Notes: a model not told the origin generated them from the letters alone. 64,000 bases of DNA from Rhodospirillaceae bacterium SYSU D60007 (GCA_003574685.1 QOCQ01000014.1:1-64000), one strand, 5' to 3'. Shown: positions 47,846 to 56,932, counted from the stretch's first letter. Made by a program: numbers and translations.

Positions 47846-47868
47846 AAAAGTGAATACCATTCACTTTT
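47846..47868. promoter_or_regulatory. TetR operator 1 (perfect palindrome)
   Basis: AAAAGTGAAT, three bases, ATTCACTTTT lies between the divergent TetR/carboxylase operon and the acyl-CoA dehydrogenase. It overlaps promoter-like boxes in both directions: TTGACT/TATTCA for the minus strand (47877 to 47851) and TTGTCT/TACCAT for the plus strand. A related site lies at 53160-53182. Confidence 0.75.
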
Positions 47869-47897
47869 GCAAGTCAACGGCCATGACGGAGGAAGCG

Positions 47898-49112
47898 ATG
47901 ACGCAGGCCACGGCCGGCGCGGAGCTGGCGAACCGGCCGCTGCCCGGCGCCTTCGAGCTTTCGCCCGAGCAGCAGGAAGTGCTGGACCAGGCCGATCGCT
48001 TTGCGCGGGCGGAGCTGGCGCCGCTGCAACAGCGCATGGATGACGAGGAATGGTGGCCGCCCGTGGTGATGCCGGCGCTGGCGCGCGTGGGTTATCTCGG
48101 GGTGACCGCGCCGGTGGAGCTGGGCGGCGCCGGCGGCGATTTCTTCACGTCAGGCCTGATCGCACAGGCGCTGGCGCGCGCCAATCACGCCGTCTCGCTC
48201 AGCTACGTCGCGCACGAGAATCTCTGCCTCAACAACATCGTGCGCAACGCCAGCTCCGGGCTGCAGCGCCGCTACGTGCCCAGGCTATGCGACGGTTCCG
48301 CAATCGGCTGTCTCGCGCTCACCGAGCCGGGCGCCGGCTCGGACGCGCTGGGCTCGATGGCGACGACGGCCCGCCGCGAAGGCGATTGCTGGGTGCTGAA
48401 CGGCACCAAGCTCTTCATCACCAACGGGCCTGTGGCCGACGTGATCCTGGTCTACGCCAGGACCGACAAGGCCCGGGGCACGAAGGGCATCTCCGCCTTC
48501 CTGGTCGAGAAGGGCTTCCCCGGATTCCGGGTGGCGCAGAAGCTCGACAAGATGGGTTTCCGCGGCAGCGTGACGGCAGAGCTGGTGTTCGAGGATTGCC
48601 GCGTGCCGGCCGAGAACCTGGTGGGCGTCGCGAACGAGGGTGTGGCGGTGGTGATGAGCGGGCTGGACCTTGAGCGCGCCATCGTCGCCATGATCAATCT
48701 CGGCATGGCCGAGCGCGCCTTCGCGCTGGCGCTGGACTACGCCCGCACCCGTCGCCAGTTCGGCAAGGCGATCGGCGACTTCCAGATGGTGCAGGCCAAG
48801 CTCGCCGACATGTACGTGCAGGTCGAGACCATGCGCACCTTCTGCTATCGTACGCTCGCCGCCACCAACGATCTGGAAACCGGCGCCGGCGGGCGCGGCG
48901 ACATCCACAAGCTGACGGCGGCCTGCATCCTCTACGCGGCCGAGGGCTGCACGAAGGTGATCACCGAGGCGGTCCAGATCTTCGGCGGCTCCGGCTACAT
49001 GCGCGAAACCGAGATTAACCGACTCTACCGCGCCACCAAGCTCCTGGAGATCGGCGCTGGCACCAGCGAAATCCGCCGCCTGATCATCGCGGGAGAACTG
49101 CTGCGGGGCTGA
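47898..49112 (+). CDS. Isovaleryl-CoA-type acyl-CoA dehydrogenase
   Basis: A 404-residue flavoprotein that oxidises a branched acyl-CoA to the 2-enoyl-CoA. The catalytic Glu lies in the isovaleryl-CoA dehydrogenase position, MSGLDLERAIVAM near residue 258, instead of the C-terminal site of other family members. LTEPGAGSDA and KLFITNGPVADV are the usual FAD-domain blocks; QIFGGSGYMRE and IGAGTSEIRR close the protein. The ATG at 47898 has GGAGG five bases upstream; an ATG at 47883 has none. LiuA (leucine) and AtuD (citronellyl-CoA) are both possible. Confidence 0.92.
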   Translation: MTQATAGAELANRPLPGAFELSPEQQEVLDQADRFARAELAPLQQRMDDEEWWPPVVMPALARVGYLGVTAPVELGGAGGDFFTSGLIAQALARANHAVSLSYVAHENLCLNNIVRNASSGLQRRYVPRLCDGSAIGCLALTEPGAGSDALGSMATTARREGDCWVLNGTKLFITNGPVADVILVYARTDKARGTKGISAFLVEKGFPGFRVAQKLDKMGFRGSVTAELVFEDCRVPAENLVGVANEGVAVVMSGLDLERAIVAMINLGMAERAFALALDYARTRRQFGKAIGDFQMVQAKLADMYVQVETMRTFCYRTLAATNDLETGAGGRGDIHKLTAACILYAAEGCTKVITEAVQIFGGSGYMRETEINRLYRATKLLEIGAGTSEIRRLIIAGELLRG

Positions 49113-50256
49113 GCTGCGCTTCGCGCGTGATTGCCTCTGACAGCTTCGCCGCAATCAGCCCATAGCCAACGTGATTGGAATGTGGATCACGTGGCAACAG
49201 GTGGAAAGGCCCTTCGCTTGTGCGCTCCCGGAAGTAGTTGACCATCGGCACGAAAGACACACCGGCTTCGACTGCGCCGGCCGCCAGCCGGCGCTCGACC
49301 CGATAGGGATCATGGCGTTCAGGTGCGTGACCGAGCTGATGCAGATGAGACTTGATGGAGGGCGGCCAGACCTCTTCGGCGGACGGATGGGCATAGAACA
49401 GGAACGCGATCTGACGAGCAGCCGCCCTGTTCCTGATTTCCACAAGCAATCGCCAGAACAGGCGCCAGTCGCGGCTGTCCAGAAACGCATCGTCTGTCCA
49501 GAACGGTTCCGGAGCAAACGCCGCGCTGTCCGACACGAGACCCAGCTTGGCGCGGATGGCGAAGATTGTCGGCTGAAAATAGCGATAGGCAGCAGAATAG
49601 CGGTAGAGAATGTTCGCCGCGTGATCCTCCAGAGGCCGGTCATCTGCCGGAATCAGCCTGAGCGCGCCGCTCACTTCCATTACGAACCGCGGCTTGGACG
49701 CGTTGTCGAAACCGGTTGTGTTACCGTGCAGATCATTGAGACAGAAGCCGTATATCACCATGTCAGGCCGATAAAGATCGATCAGCTCTATGAGCCGCAG
49801 CAGTGACTGGTCGGTTGCCCACCCTTCAGCCGCGGCATTTATGACTTCTGCCGGCATGCCGGCTCGCCCCAGTTGCTCTTGCAACTGCCGGTGAAGGCGC
49901 GCCGATTCCGGCACGCTCTTGCCCATAACGGTGCTGTCACCCAGAAGCAGAATGCGTGTGACACCCCGCAAGCGCGTGCGAGTGGCAGAGGCTGGCATGA
50001 GACCGTCGGCGTTCGTCGCCAGCGTCGTGCTGCCGTAACGACTCGTCCACGTCATTGCGAGATTTGGGCGCGGCTTCCAGCCAAGTCCGGCGTCTTTCAT
50101 CATCAGGCCTTTGAATTGGCCGGCATCCATGAAATCTGCGGGCAGGACGACCCGCATGCTGACTTCGACTGCCAGGACCGCGAGCAGCGTTGTGGTTGCG
50201 CTGATGAAAAGGCCACTCGCAAGGCGGCGCAACGCCTCAGCTTTCCTGTGTGTCAT
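49084..50256 (-). CDS. Membrane-anchored SGNH/GDSL-like hydrolase
   Basis: A 390-residue protein with an N-terminal hydrophobic segment (about residues 13-33, FISATTTLLAVLAVEVSMRV) and a large periplasmic part. SGNH blocks are visible: LLLGDSTVMGKS (Ser107), an Asn block in GFCLNDLHGN, and the Asp/His pair in DPHSNHVGYGLI. Such proteins modify O-acyl groups of exported polysaccharides or lipids. The start at 50256 is the last ATG before the membrane segment. It overlaps the 3' end of the dehydrogenase by 29 bp, and its base composition looks lower in GC than its neighbours. It sits inside the acyl-CoA cluster without an obvious role. Confidence 0.78.
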   Translation of the reverse strand: MTHRKAEALRRLASGLFISATTTLLAVLAVEVSMRVVLPADFMDAGQFKGLMMKDAGLGWKPRPNLAMTWTSRYGSTTLATNADGLMPASATRTRLRGVTRILLLGDSTVMGKSVPESARLHRQLQEQLGRAGMPAEVINAAAEGWATDQSLLRLIELIDLYRPDMVIYGFCLNDLHGNTTGFDNASKPRFVMEVSGALRLIPADDRPLEDHAANILYRYSAAYRYFQPTIFAIRAKLGLVSDSAAFAPEPFWTDDAFLDSRDWRLFWRLLVEIRNRAAARQIAFLFYAHPSAEEVWPPSIKSHLHQLGHAPERHDPYRVERRLAAGAVEAGVSFVPMVNYFRERTSEGPFHLLPRDPHSNHVGYGLIAAKLSEAITREAQLSPAAVLPR

Positions 50257-50402
50257 TTTGACCCCCAACGCCCCACGCATCTTTTGGTTGATACTCGTGC
50301 GCAAAGAGCAATTCAGAGAGCCCGTTAGCATAGGTAATATTAATCTGCAATATGTTGAAGGCGACCCTTCCGGACACGACGATCGCCCATGATACTTGCT
50401 AC

Positions 50403-51457
50403 ATGTCGACGGGGCTCTTGCCTGAAACGGTACAACCTCAACGCATCACAGAGGCGCTGCATCGTTGTGGCTTCGCTGGTGCAGGGGGTGCGCGAGATCG
50501 CGGTCGAGAGCGCGCGCACGACGGTGCTGTCGCGTATCCTGCGGCTGCGCCTGTCCTGTGACGGCGCTGTTGAGCGCGCACCGGCAACGCTGATCCTGAA
50601 AACGGCACATCCGGATCGCGCCGGTCCGTCGTGGAACGCCGGTCGTCAGGAGGTTGCGTTCTACGCCAACGTTGGACCGGCAACGCCCGCAGGCCTCATA
50701 CCGCAATGCTTCGAAGCCTTCGGGGATTCGGAAACGAACGCGTGGCACCTGCTGCTGGAAGATCTGAGCGACTCGTACGTCGTTGCCACGACCTGGCCAC
50801 TGCCGCCGACGGAGGCGCAGTGTCAGGTGATCGTCGGCGCGCTTGCGCGATTTCATGCCCATTGGTGGGATGATTCCCGCTTGGGTACATCGCTGGGGTC
50901 GTGGCGCGACGAAGAGGCGACGCAGGCATACCTGCGAAGCTGTGCCGACAGGTTCGCACGCTTTTCCGATCTGCTGGGCGATCGGCTGCCGCGTGTGCAC
51001 CGTGATCTCTATGAACGGTTGTTGGCAGAGGCGCCACGGCTACTGGCGGAGAGCACGCCACGTCACACTGCTGCATGGCGACGCGCATATCTGGAACTTC
51101 CTGTTGCCGCGCGACAGGCATAACAGCGTCCGCTTGTTTGACTGGGATCTTCGGCATCCAGGCGTCGCTGCCGACGACCTCGCCTACATGATCGCAATGC
51201 ACTGGTACCCAGACAGGCTACAGCGGCTGGAAGCAAGCCTGCTGGATCTGTACCACGCAGTTGCTTGTGAGCACGGCGTTCTGGGCTACGGGCGCGATGA
51301 TCTCGACCGCGACTACCGGTCATCCGTGCTGTGGCGTCTGATGACGCCGATCTGGCAGGCGACCAACAACATCCCGCCGGTCATCTGGTGGAACAATCTC
51401 GAGCGTATCCTGCTGGCGGTTGACGATCTTGACTGCCGTGAGCTGCTGAAGGGCTGA
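50403..51457 (+). pseudogene. Aminoglycoside phosphotransferase-like kinase, broken by two frameshifts
   Basis: The kinase is spread over three frames. Frame one, from the ATG at 50403, gives the N-terminus (LPETVQPQRITEALHRCGF). At a GGGGG run near 50482 the homology moves one base on, to EIAVESARTTVLSRILRL and WHLLLEDLSD. Near 51060 it moves one more base, to the catalytic block LLHGDAHIWNFLLP and LFDWDLRHPG. Both shifts are extra single bases, in G5 and CC runs. The family phosphorylates small alcohols. It may be a true pseudogene or a sequence with two indel errors; the reading frames between are otherwise coding-like. Confidence 0.8.
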
Positions 51458-51466
51458 GATTCCCCC

Positions 51467-52312
51467 TCACACCTTGAAATAGTCCGGTCTCCCCGCCGTC
51501 CATTGCTCGCCCCAGAGCTGGTGGCCGCCGTCGACGGTGATGGTTTCGCCGGTGATGAACTTGCCGGACGGGCCCGCGAGATAGCAGCAGGCGTCGGCCA
51601 CGTCCTGCACGTCGCCGAAGCGCTTCATCGGGTTGGAGCGGTCGAATTCGGCACGCGCCTCGTCGGGATAGACGTTCATGCCTTCGGTGGCGATCACGCC
51701 CGGCGCCACGCAGTTCACGCGAATGCCGAGCGGTGCCCATTCCACCGCCAGCGTCTTGCTGAGGAAGATCGTGCCGGCACGCGCGGCGCTGGTATGCGCC
51801 ACACCTGGCATGCCGCGCCATACCACGGCGACGATGTTCACGACGCTGCCGCCGCTGCCGGCATCGCGCCAACCTCGCGCTGCGGCCTGCATCATGTACC
51901 AGGGGCCGTTGAGGTTGGTGTCGATCACCGCGTTCCAGCCCTTGACGGTGAAATCGATGGCCGGTTGCGGGAACTGTCCGCCGGCGTTGTTCACCAGCAC
52001 GTCGAGCCGGCCGTGCTGTTGCCAGACGGCCGCCATCAGCGCGTCGACCTGCTGCGGATCGCGGATCGTCATGGTATGCACCGAGCACGCACCACCGGCC
52101 TTGCGGATGGCGGCCGCCGTTGCTTCCAGCCGCTCGGCGCGCCGGCCGCAGATCGCCAGCCGTGCACCCAGCCGGGCGAACTGGATGGCAATCGCTTTGC
52201 CCAGCCCGCTGCCAGCGCCCGACACCAGCACCACCTGGTCCTTGAACAACTCGGGACTGAAATGCAGCGGTAGGGCCAGCAGCTCTTCGTCTGTCAGGCC
52301 GAAAGTAGCCAT
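51467..52312 (-). CDS. PECR-like short-chain reductase (2-enoyl-CoA reductase-like SDR)
   Basis: A 281-residue SDR. The cofactor loop is SGAGSGLGKAIAI and the structural NNAG is present. The usual YxxxK catalytic pair is absent: the segment reads GVAHTSAARAGTIFLSKTLA. This HTSAARAG pattern resembles peroxisomal trans-2-enoyl-CoA reductase and AtuG-type proteins. It could reduce the enoyl-CoA produced by the pathway. The ATG at 52312 is eight bases after the enoyl-CoA hydratase stop, so they form one operon. The longer frame upstream is a shadow of that gene. Confidence 0.85.
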   Translation of the reverse strand: MATFGLTDEELLALPLHFSPELFKDQVVLVSGAGSGLGKAIAIQFARLGARLAICGRRAERLEATAAAIRKAGGACSVHTMTIRDPQQVDALMAAVWQQHGRLDVLVNNAGGQFPQPAIDFTVKGWNAVIDTNLNGPWYMMQAAARGWRDAGSGGSVVNIVAVVWRGMPGVAHTSAARAGTIFLSKTLAVEWAPLGIRVNCVAPGVIATEGMNVYPDEARAEFDRSNPMKRFGDVQDVADACCYLAGPSGKFITGETITVDGGHQLWGEQWTAGRPDYFKV

Positions 52313-52320
52313 AGGTGCAC

Positions 52321-53100
52321 CTATCGCGCGGGCCAGTCGGGCGGGCGGCGCTCGTTGAAGGCGCGGAAGCCCTCGCGCGCGTCCTGGGTGCGCGCCATCT
52401 GCGCCAGGAAGCTCTGCGCGAAGTCGAGGCTCTGCGGCAGCGTCATGTCCTGGACGGCATGCAGCGCATGCTTGCCCAGCCGCACCGCCGTGGGCGAGTT
52501 GCCGACAAAGCGCTGCAGCAGCCAGTCGAGCTTCGCGTCGAGCTGTGTGCGCGGCGCGACGTGGTTCACGATGCCCAGCGCCTTCGCTTCCGCAGCGGTC
52601 CACGGCTCGCCGGTGACGCACATCTCCATCAGCGCCCGGCGCGGCACCACGCGCAGCATGTAGGGCAGGATCATCATCGGGAAGAGGCCGATGCGCGCCT
52701 CGGGCGTGCCCAGCCGAACCTCCTCCGCCGCGACCGCCATGTCGCAGGCGCACACCAGGCCGAAGCCGCCGCCGAACGCATGCCCGTTGACGCGCGCCAC
52801 GATGGGAACGTCGCAGCGCTCCATTTCCCTGAACAGCTCGACGACCGGGTTGCGCGGCTGCGCCGGATCGACGTCGAAAGGATTGCCCTCGGCATCAGGC
52901 TTCACGTCGCCCCCGGCACAGAAGACGCCCTCCCCGGCGCTTGTCAGCACCACGGCACGGATGGAGCGGTCGGATTGCGCCTGGCGGACGCCCTCGGCGA
53001 TTCCCATCGCCACATCCTCGTTCAGCGCGTTGCGCCGCGCCTCACGGTCGATGGTGATCCACAGTACGGCGTCCCGCCGCTCGCAGCGCACATCCGCCAT
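52321..53100 (-). CDS. Enoyl-CoA hydratase/isomerase (glutaconyl-CoA hydratase-like)
   Basis: A 259-residue crotonase. The oxyanion-hole segments are VFCAGGDVKPD and NGHAFGGGFGLVCACDMAVA. The catalytic Glu region is LGTPEARIGLFPMM. In a leucine or acyclic-terpene pathway it would hydrate methylglutaconyl-CoA or isohexenylglutaconyl-CoA, the product of the carboxylase. The ATG at 53100 has GGAG upstream; the open frame to 53262 is not conserved-looking. Its promoter (TTGCGG, 18 bases, TACTAT on the minus strand) lies next to the second TetR operator. Confidence 0.9.
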   Translation of the reverse strand: MADVRCERRDAVLWITIDREARRNALNEDVAMGIAEGVRQAQSDRSIRAVVLTSAGEGVFCAGGDVKPDAEGNPFDVDPAQPRNPVVELFREMERCDVPIVARVNGHAFGGGFGLVCACDMAVAAEEVRLGTPEARIGLFPMMILPYMLRVVPRRALMEMCVTGEPWTAAEAKALGIVNHVAPRTQLDAKLDWLLQRFVGNSPTAVRLGKHALHAVQDMTLPQSLDFAQSFLAQMARTQDAREGFRAFNERRPPDWPAR

Positions 53101-53159
53101 CGCGCTCTCCGCCTGCTTCGTGTCGCCATAGTAGGTAAGCCAGACAACGTGCCGCAACA

Positions 53160-53182
53160 GGAAATGAATCCCGTTCACTTTT
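53160..53182. promoter_or_regulatory. TetR operator 2 (degenerate palindrome)
   Basis: GGAAATGAAT, three bases, GTTCACTTTT matches 16 of 20 arm positions of operator 1 at 47846. It lies in the 182-bp gap between the enoyl-CoA hydratase-SDR operon and the alpha-hydroxy-acid oxidase gene, directly upstream of the operon's -35 box. Confidence 0.65.
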
Positions 53183-53282
53183 CTGACCGCCGGCGCGCAT
53201 GGCTGCCACGGCCGAATGGAACGCTGACGAAGAGCAGTCACGGAGGCTAATCTGGCCGGCACCAGGGAATTGCGGGGGAACG

Positions 53283-54455
53283 ATGGACGGCGTGGTCAAT
53301 GTCGATGATCTGCGGCGCGCGGCCAGGAAACGCCTGCCGCGGATTGCCTTCGATTTCATCGAGGGCGGCGTCGAGGACGAGGATGGCCTTGATCGCAACG
53401 AACGGGCATTCCGTGAGACGCGCCTGGTGCCACGCTATCTGGTCGACGTCTCCAAACGCGACCAGTCGGCGGCGTTGTTCGGCCGCACTTACGCCAGCCC
53501 GTTCGGTATCGCACCCACGGGGCTGGCCAGCCTGTTCCGCCCGGGCGCCGATCTGATGCTGGCGCAGGCGGCCCGCGACGCGAACATTCCCTTCATCATG
53601 TCGGGCAGCAGCACGGCCTCCATCGAGGAGCTGGCAAAGCTGGCGCCGGAGCACGGCTGGTATCAGCTCTACGCGGCGCGCGACAAGAAGATCTCCGAGG
53701 ACATGATCCGCCGCGCCAGTGATGCCGGCCTCTCCACGCTGGTGCTGACCGTCGACGTGCCGGTCCATTCCAACCGCGAACGCAACCAGCGCAACGGCTT
53801 CACGCGGCCGCTGAAGCTCACCTGGGGAACCAAGTTCGAGGCGTTGCGCCATCCCGGCTGGCTGGCCGGCTATCTGCGGCATGGCACGCCGATGTTCTCG
53901 AACTGGGCGCCCTATGCCGGTAACGGGGCGGATGCCGACGCCGTGTCGGCCTTTGTCTCGACCCAGACGGCAGCGCCGCTGACGTGGCGCGATGTCGAAA
54001 ATTTCCGCCGCCTGTGGCCGCGCAATTTCGTGATCAAGGGGATCATGCATCCTGACGATGCGATCCGTGCCGCCTCGCTGGGCGTGGACGGCATCATGGT
54101 GTCCAACCACGGGGCACGGCAGCTCGATCGTGCGCCGGCGCCGCTGGAGGTCTTTCCGGCGATCCGCGACGCGGTCGGCGACAAGATGACCCTGATGCTT
54201 GACAGCGGCGTGCGCCGCGGGGCCGACGCGCTGATCGCGCTCTGCCTCGGCGCCAGGTTCGTGTTCGTCGGCCGCGCCACCCTCTATGGCGCGGCGGTGG
54301 CCGGACTGGCTGGCGCCAGGGCGGCCATCAACATCCTGCGGCGCGAGATCGATCTCACCATGGGCCAGATCGGATGTCCGAGCCTCGATCAGCTTGGCCC
54401 TGACTTCCTGATGTGGGATCGCGACGAGGACCGGCGCCGCAACCGCAGGGCCTGA
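53283..54455 (+). CDS. FMN-dependent alpha-hydroxy-acid oxidase/dehydrogenase
   Basis: A 390-residue FMN TIM-barrel enzyme of the lactate/mandelate/glycolate group. The active-site His and Arg are in SNHGARQLD near residue 276; FMN-binding Lys is in FVIKGIMHPDDA. The N-terminus VVNVDDLRRAARKRLPRIAF and the FIEGG segment are typical. The substrate loop residues point to an L-2-hydroxyacid. It is divergent from the enoyl-CoA hydratase and shares the intergenic TetR site, so it may belong to the same regulon. A 2-hydroxy-acid product of the branched pathway is one idea. Confidence 0.92.
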   Translation: MDGVVNVDDLRRAARKRLPRIAFDFIEGGVEDEDGLDRNERAFRETRLVPRYLVDVSKRDQSAALFGRTYASPFGIAPTGLASLFRPGADLMLAQAARDANIPFIMSGSSTASIEELAKLAPEHGWYQLYAARDKKISEDMIRRASDAGLSTLVLTVDVPVHSNRERNQRNGFTRPLKLTWGTKFEALRHPGWLAGYLRHGTPMFSNWAPYAGNGADADAVSAFVSTQTAAPLTWRDVENFRRLWPRNFVIKGIMHPDDAIRAASLGVDGIMVSNHGARQLDRAPAPLEVFPAIRDAVGDKMTLMLDSGVRRGADALIALCLGARFVFVGRATLYGAAVAGLAGARAAINILRREIDLTMGQIGCPSLDQLGPDFLMWDRDEDRRRNRRA

Positions 54456-54507
54456 CAAGGGGTTTGCACTTCTACTGCAGCAGCGGGCAAATTGTTCGTC
54501 CCGGCGA

Positions 54508-54540
54508 TATCACGCGGCCGCCGGGATTTTCACGGCAGCA
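54508..54540. repeat. 33-bp motif, partial copy 3
   Basis: ATATCACGCGGCCGCCGGGATT shares its first part with 42768-42800 but not the TGCCGCGG end. It lies upstream of the small gene at 54625. Confidence 0.35.
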
Positions 54541-54624
54541 CCGCGCTGGTTTGTCGCTGTAACTGCGTTGGCTGGCTAGGGTTTCGCTTGGGGGACGTGC
54601 GGCGTTGCATCGGGGCCAAGCCAA

Positions 54625-54882
54625 ATGTGCAAGACATTCTTTGTTGCGCCGGGCCATGAAGCCGTGAATCGCGGTGTATGGCACGCGCCGGGCCTGCTGG
54701 TGTCCTTCGAAGAGGGTGAAACCTTGTCGGTGTACGCCGTGAACGGCAGCGCACCGAAGATCCTGCTGGCCACCTACCGGTACGACGAGCTGGACCCTGA
54801 CGCGCCACCCACCGGCCTGTTTCGCGATCACCGCTATGATCCACCCGCGCACGGCCCCACGGCGCGGGCTGCCGCTGGCTGA
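54625..54882 (+). CDS. Small hypothetical protein
   Basis: An 85-residue frame beginning MCKTFFVAPGHEAVNRGVW. Third positions are GC-rich, as in real genes here, and the gap is otherwise empty. No domain, signal peptide or membrane segment is seen, and no clear ribosome site precedes the ATG. The competing minus-strand frame (54472-54990) shows no family feature. It may be a small gene of the neighbourhood or a chance frame. Confidence 0.45.
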   Translation: MCKTFFVAPGHEAVNRGVWHAPGLLVSFEEGETLSVYAVNGSAPKILLATYRYDELDPDAPPTGLFRDHRYDPPAHGPTARAAAG

Positions 54883-54948
54883 TCCGGTCGCTCGCCATAG
54901 GTGCAGGCAGGACTGGAGTACCGCCACGGCAGCGGCTATGAACCGGGC

Positions 54949-56070
54949 ATGACCGGATGTGCCGGCCTGGATCTCATTGGCGTCAATCACGCTTACGACG
55001 GCACGCCCGTAGTGCGCGATTTCACGCTGAGCGTGGCCCCGGGGGAACTGGTCTGCCTGCTGGGCCCCTCAGGCTGCGGCAAGACGACGGTGCTGCGGCT
55101 GCTGGCGGGGCTGGAGCCGCTGCAGCAAGGCCGCATCGCCATAGCCGGCAAGGTCGTGGGCGAGCCTGGCCGGGATCTGCCGCCGGAAGCCCGCGGCGTC
55201 GGCTTCGTTTTCCAGGACATGGCGCTGTTTCCACATCTGGATATCGCCGGCAATGTCGGCTTCGGGCTGCGCCGGCTGTCCGCCGGCGAGAAGCGCACTC
55301 GCGTCAAGGCCATGCTCAACCGTGTGCATCTCGACGGGTTTGTCCATGCCTGGCCGCATCAGCTCTCCGGCGGCCAGCAGCAGCGCGTTGCCCTGGCACG
55401 GGCGCTGGCGCCCGCTCCGCGGGCCATGCTGCTCGACGAGCCGTTCTCGGGCCTCGACACGCGGCTGCGCTCTGCCGTGCGCGACGAAGCGCTGCATTTG
55501 CTGAAGTCGGACAAGGTGACGACGCTGGTCGTGACGCACGACCCGGAGGAGGCCATGTTCATGGCCGACCGGATCGCCGTGATGCGCGATGGCGCGCTGG
55601 AGCAGGTGGGCCGGCCCGCAGAGATCTATACGCAGCCGGCCAGCGAGTTCGTCGCCGAGTTCATGGGCGAGGTGAACCGCATTGACAGCGTGGTGCGCGA
55701 TGGCCATGTCGCCACACCCTTCGGCAGAGTGCAGGCCAACGGCCATGCCGAAGGCAAGGCGGTGCATGTGCTGATCCGGCCCGAAGCCCTGAAAGTGGCC
55801 GGAGCGGAGCAGGGCATCGTCACCGCGCCGCCCATTGGCGTGCTGCCGGCCCGGGTACTGGCGTCACGCCTGCTGGGCCGCACGAGTTGGGTACATGTAT
55901 GTCTGAACACCGACCCCACCCATCGACATGAGGGACCCGGGGGGCTGGAAGAGCACAGCCACTGGCACGTGCGGGTGCCGGGCCACTTCCTGCCGGCCGA
56001 GGGAAGCGAGCTTCGCATCTCGCTGGATCCGCGGCAGGTCTTCGTTTTTCCCGCGCCAGCGCCTACATGA
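54949..56070 (+). CDS. Orphan ABC ATPase of the FbpC/PotA class
   Basis: A 373-residue ATPase for iron, sulfate or polyamine-type importers. Walker A is GPSGCGKTT near residue 38, the signature LSGGQQQR near 140, Walker [13 protein letters not shown], and the C-terminal TOBE domain occupies about residues 235-373. An ATG at 54949 is preferred to the GTG at 54901. Neither a permease nor a binding protein gene is adjacent, so it is an orphan. It is the last gene before tatA. Confidence 0.9.
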   Translation: MTGCAGLDLIGVNHAYDGTPVVRDFTLSVAPGELVCLLGPSGCGKTTVLRLLAGLEPLQQGRIAIAGKVVGEPGRDLPPEARGVGFVFQDMALFPHLDIAGNVGFGLRRLSAGEKRTRVKAMLNRVHLDGFVHAWPHQLSGGQQQRVALARALAPAPRAMLLDEPFSGLDTRLRSAVRDEALHLLKSDKVTTLVVTHDPEEAMFMADRIAVMRDGALEQVGRPAEIYTQPASEFVAEFMGEVNRIDSVVRDGHVATPFGRVQANGHAEGKAVHVLIRPEALKVAGAEQGIVTAPPIGVLPARVLASRLLGRTSWVHVCLNTDPTHRHEGPGGLEEHSHWHVRVPGHFLPAEGSELRISLDPRQVFVFPAPAPT

Positions 56071-56170
56071 GAAGAGGAAGAGCCTGCCCGTGTTGCGGCA
56101 TGGCGGGCGCTGGTCCATAAGACGGATCAAATCCCGGGCAGGGCCCGGCCATCGAGGCAGGAGGCGGACG

Positions 56171-56422
56171 ATGGGCAGTTTCAGCATTTGGCACTGGCTG
56201 ATAGTGCTGGCGGTGGTGTTGCTGTTGTTTGGCGGTCGCGGCAAGATTTCGCAGCTTATGGGCGATTTCGGCAAGGGCCTGAGCGCCTTCAAGAAGGGCG
56301 TGTCGGGCGAGGGCAACCAGGACCAGGCTGCCGCCAAGACGGCAACGCCGGGCGATGATGCGCGCACGATCGGCCAGGGCGCCACCGGCGAGCCGGCCGG
56401 CAAGGAACAGGTCAAGACCTGA
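56171..56422 (+). CDS. tatA: Sec-independent translocase subunit TatA
   Basis: An 83-residue pore-forming subunit of the Tat system, which exports folded proteins with twin-arginine signals. The N-terminal membrane helix [18 protein letters not shown] is followed by the amphipathic helix [20 protein letters not shown] and a polar tail. The ATG at 56171 has GGAGG seven bases upstream. The frame runs upstream into the ABC ATPase gene but the TatA fold begins here. It is 33 bp before tatB. Confidence 0.95.
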   Translation: MGSFSIWHWLIVLAVVLLLFGGRGKISQLMGDFGKGLSAFKKGVSGEGNQDQAAAKTATPGDDARTIGQGATGEPAGKEQVKT

Positions 56423-56455
56423 CGAAGCCGGTTCGACCGGTCGGCGCGCCGCCCC

Positions 56456-56932
56456 ATGTTCGGCATCGATGCTCCGGAGCTGATGGTCATCGCGGTTATC
56501 GCGCTGATCTTTATTGGCCCCAAGGAGTTGCCCGGCATGCTGCGCACGCTGGGCAAGTGGGTGGCGACGGCGCGCAACATGGCCGGTGAGTTCCGCGGCC
56601 ACGTCGATGACATGATGCGGCAGGCCGAGCTCGACGAGCTGAAGAAGCAGGTCGAATCGGGTGCCAAGGATGCGGTGCTCGACCTGCAGGCGCTCGATCC
56701 CTCGCGCGAGATCAGGGCTGCAATCGAGGAGGGTGCCAGCGACGCCGAGAAGGAGATGGCCGCCAGCCGCGCTGCCCTTGAGGCGCCGCCCGCCACCGAA
56801 GCCCTTCCCGCCAGCGGTGCGGATGCGGAACCGCCTCCACCGGCGGATGCCGGACAGACGCAGACGGCTGCCGCAAATGAGCCGGCTGAGCCGGCCGAAC
56901 CCGCACCGCCGCCAAAAGTCGCCGTCGGTTAG
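56456..56932 (+). CDS. tatB: Sec-independent translocase subunit TatB
   Basis: A 158-residue receptor subunit. The N-terminus MFGIDAPELMVIAVIALIF is the TatB membrane helix with the conserved Glu; the GPKELPGMLRTLGKWVATAR helix follows. The C-terminal part is acidic and then proline/alanine-rich. TatB and TatC bind the signal peptide. tatC, which usually follows, is absent: the next gene is a small zinc-binding DUF1272 protein. A distant tatC must exist for function. Confidence 0.94.
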   Translation: MFGIDAPELMVIAVIALIFIGPKELPGMLRTLGKWVATARNMAGEFRGHVDDMMRQAELDELKKQVESGAKDAVLDLQALDPSREIRAAIEEGASDAEKEMAASRAALEAPPATEALPASGADAEPPPPADAGQTQTAAANEPAEPAEPAPPPKVAVG

